Shown: positions 14,247 to 15,262 of the stretch, piece after piece
Position numbering within the stretch: the stretch's first letter is position 1
Layout: each line of letters starts with the position of its first letter
Assembly: GCA_017437165.1 (NCBI GenBank)
Contig: JAFSBS010000138.1
Location: forward strand, 1-15,262
Source: Clostridia bacterium
GTDB taxonomy: Bacteria > Bacillota > Clostridia > Oscillospirales > Acutalibacteraceae
Direction: 5' to 3'
Length of the DNA stretch: 15,262 nucleotides
Notes under the pieces: generated by a model
Databases searched by the model: none
The model's input: only the letters and a program-made list of their open reading frames with translations
What the model was told of the DNA's origin: nothing
Made by a program: the position numbers and the translations under genes

Positions 14247-14909
14247 TTGGAAAATAAAAGAGTTACTCTTTTTGCAGGGCACTATGGTAGCGGTAAAACA
14301 AATATCGCAGTAAATTATGCCTTGCACCTTAAAGAAAAATATGAAAAAGTAGTTATTACTGACCTTGATATTGTTAATCCGTATTTCAGAACTGCCGACA
14401 GTTTAGATGAATTAACAAAGGCAGGAATAAAACTCATTTCTTCTGAATTTGCTAATTCAAATGTCGATTTACCGGCGCTCCCACAAGATGTTTACTCAAT
14501 TCTTGATGACAGAAGTGCAGTAGCGATACTTGATATTGGTGGCGATGACCGTGGTGCTTACGCACTCGGCAGATATGAAGCTGCAATAAGGGAAGAAAAT
14601 AATTACGAAATGTTGTTTGTTTTTAATATGTACAGACCTTTAACACCGGATGCTTCTAGTGCGTTTGAAGTTATGAAAGAAATTGAAACTGCGGGTAAAA
14701 TTAAATTTACCGCTATTGTAAATAATTCTAATTTAGGTGTTCTCACTACTAAAGATGATGTTATTGCTTCAGTTAAGAGTGCAGATGAGTTGTCTCATCT
14801 TTCAGGTTTACCAATAAAAATGACAACGGTAAGTGAAAATTTAGTAAATTCTTTCAATGGTGAAATAGATAACATTTTCCCATTGAAATTACAAAAAAAG
14901 ATAGTATAA
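14247..14909 (+). CDS. P-loop ATPase, ParA/MinD/CobQ-like (220 aa)
   Basis: Nucleotide-binding protein with Walker A GHYGSGKT (about residues 11-18), then VVITDLDIVNPYFRTAD (about 37-53) and a Walker B-like AILDIGGDD. The Lys of the deviant ParA/MinD Walker A (KGGxGK) is missing; it reads AGHYGSGKT. The start is set at TTG 14247 because GAGGTG (14235-14240), overlapping the upstream TGA, is 6 bases before it; an in-frame GTG at 14238 is inside that ribosome binding site and has none of its own. It lies between an acyl-CoA synthetase and the oxidoreductase genes in one operon, so a role in maturation, cluster delivery or activation of the ferredoxin-dependent enzyme is possible, but not shown. 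Cytoplasmic. Confidence 0.85.
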   Translation: MENKRVTLFAGHYGSGKTNIAVNYALHLKEKYEKVVITDLDIVNPYFRTADSLDELTKAGIKLISSEFANSNVDLPALPQDVYSILDDRSAVAILDIGGDDRGAYALGRYEAAIREENNYEMLFVFNMYRPLTPDASSAFEVMKEIETAGKIKFTAIVNNSNLGVLTTKDDVIASVKSADELSHLSGLPIKMTTVSENLVNSFNGEIDNIFPLKLQKKIV

Positions 14910-14951
14910 TATATCTGTTGATATTTATGTATGATTATTGGAGGTAAGATT

Positions 14952-15158
14952 ATGGCAAAAGTTACTTTCGCGGACAACGTTTGCAAAGGCTGTGGTCTTT
15001 GTGTAGGTGCTTGTCCTAAAAAAATCGTAGCACTTGATACTTCAAGACTTAACGCAAAGGGACATCACCCTGCACACGTTACAGATGAAAGCTTATGTAT
15101 TGGCTGTGCATTCTGTGCAACTATGTGCCCTGATTGTGTAATTACAGTAGAAAGATAA
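14952..15158 (+). CDS. 2x[4Fe-4S] ferredoxin subunit of 2-oxoacid:ferredoxin oxidoreductase (68 aa)
   Basis: Two classic cluster motifs, CKGCGLCVGACP (Cys11, 14, 17, 21) and CIGCAFCATMCP (Cys49, 52, 55, 59), in a 68-residue protein: the delta/ferredoxin-type subunit that passes electrons between the thiamine-diphosphate centre and external ferredoxin. GGAGGT (14940-14945) lies 6 bases before ATG 14952; an in-frame ATG at 14931 precedes that site and is rejected. It is followed 12 bases later by the alpha subunit gene, with its own AGGTGG. The two-cluster fold is certain and the oxidoreductase role follows from position. Confidence 0.93.
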   Translation: MAKVTFADNVCKGCGLCVGACPKKIVALDTSRLNAKGHHPAHVTDESLCIGCAFCATMCPDCVITVER

Positions 15159-15170
15159 GAGGTGGAAAAA

Positions 15171-15262
15171 ATGGGTGAAAAAGTTTTAATGAAAGGTAAC
15201 GAAGCTATTGCAGAAGCTGCAATAAGAGCAGGTTGTTTACATTACTTCGGTTATCCTATTAC
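15171..15262 (+). CDS. vorB: 2-oxoacid:ferredoxin oxidoreductase alpha subunit, VorB-like (5' end only)
   Basis: ATG 15171 follows AGGTGG (15160-15165) and opens MGEKVLMKGNEAIAEAAIRAG, then HYFGYPIT at the window edge. The KGNEAIAEAAIRAG...YFGYPIT start is typical of the alpha subunit (PorA/VorB/KorA family) of thiamine-diphosphate 2-oxoacid:ferredoxin oxidoreductases; the GYPIT segment is the start of the pyrimidine-binding domain. The enzyme interconverts a 2-oxoacid and its acyl-CoA plus CO2 using ferredoxin. Choice of VOR over KOR or POR rests on the N-terminal wording and on the Ile/Val T-boxes upstream (inference). The rest of the gene and the beta and gamma subunits should follow outside the window. 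Confidence 0.85.
   Translation, partial: MGEKVLMKGNEAIAEAAIRAGCLHYFGYPI

Overview
The window looks like chromosomal DNA of a low-GC anaerobic Firmicute, most likely a Clostridia member of the Ruminococcus/Oscillospiraceae type living in gut or rumen. This is inferred from strong AGGAGG-type ribosome binding sites, two T-box leaders, an oxygen-sensitive Fe-S serine dehydratase, a ferredoxin-dependent 2-oxoacid oxidoreductase, a GH3 plant-glycan hydrolase, and dispersed small hairpin repeats between genes. No rRNA, tRNA, CRISPR array, transposase or phage gene was seen.

Left part (1-8712), a series of unrelated housekeeping or accessory genes, mostly with their own promoters: the 3' end of a GH3 beta-xylosidase/glucosidase-like enzyme; a 570-base intergenic region with short palindromic repeats and then a promoter, a long folded leader and an intrinsic terminator directly in front of a lipoprotein gene; L-serine dehydratase on the minus strand; a divergent beta-CASP metallo-beta-lactamase RNase-like protein; a MIF-like tautomerase; a membrane-anchored TPR protein whose promoter carries a 24-base palindrome; and a GtrA-family membrane protein on the minus strand. 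Three of the intergenic gaps carry a repeat unit made of a perfect hairpin followed by ACTTGCN heptads.

Right part (8870-15262), the most interesting: two paralogous genes, each behind its own sigma-A-like promoter and T-box leader. Each encodes an unusual single polypeptide with an XRE-type helix-turn-helix, a cupin and an AMP-forming acyl-CoA synthetase (ACSM-like). Folding Stem I of both leaders by eye places an AUC (Ile) specifier in the first and a GUA (Val) specifier in the second. The second synthetase runs directly into a P-loop ATPase gene (TTG start), a 2x[4Fe-4S] ferredoxin subunit and the start of the alpha subunit of a VorB-type 2-oxoacid:ferredoxin oxidoreductase.

Proposed joint function (inference): the synthetases activate branched short-chain acids, 2-methylbutyrate under isoleucine control and isobutyrate under valine control. 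The ferredoxin-dependent oxidoreductase then reductively carboxylates the acyl-CoAs to the 2-oxoacid precursors of Ile and Val. This would be an amino-acid-sensing salvage route from environmental branched volatile fatty acids to branched-chain amino acids, with a possible second layer of control from the fused HTH-cupin part.
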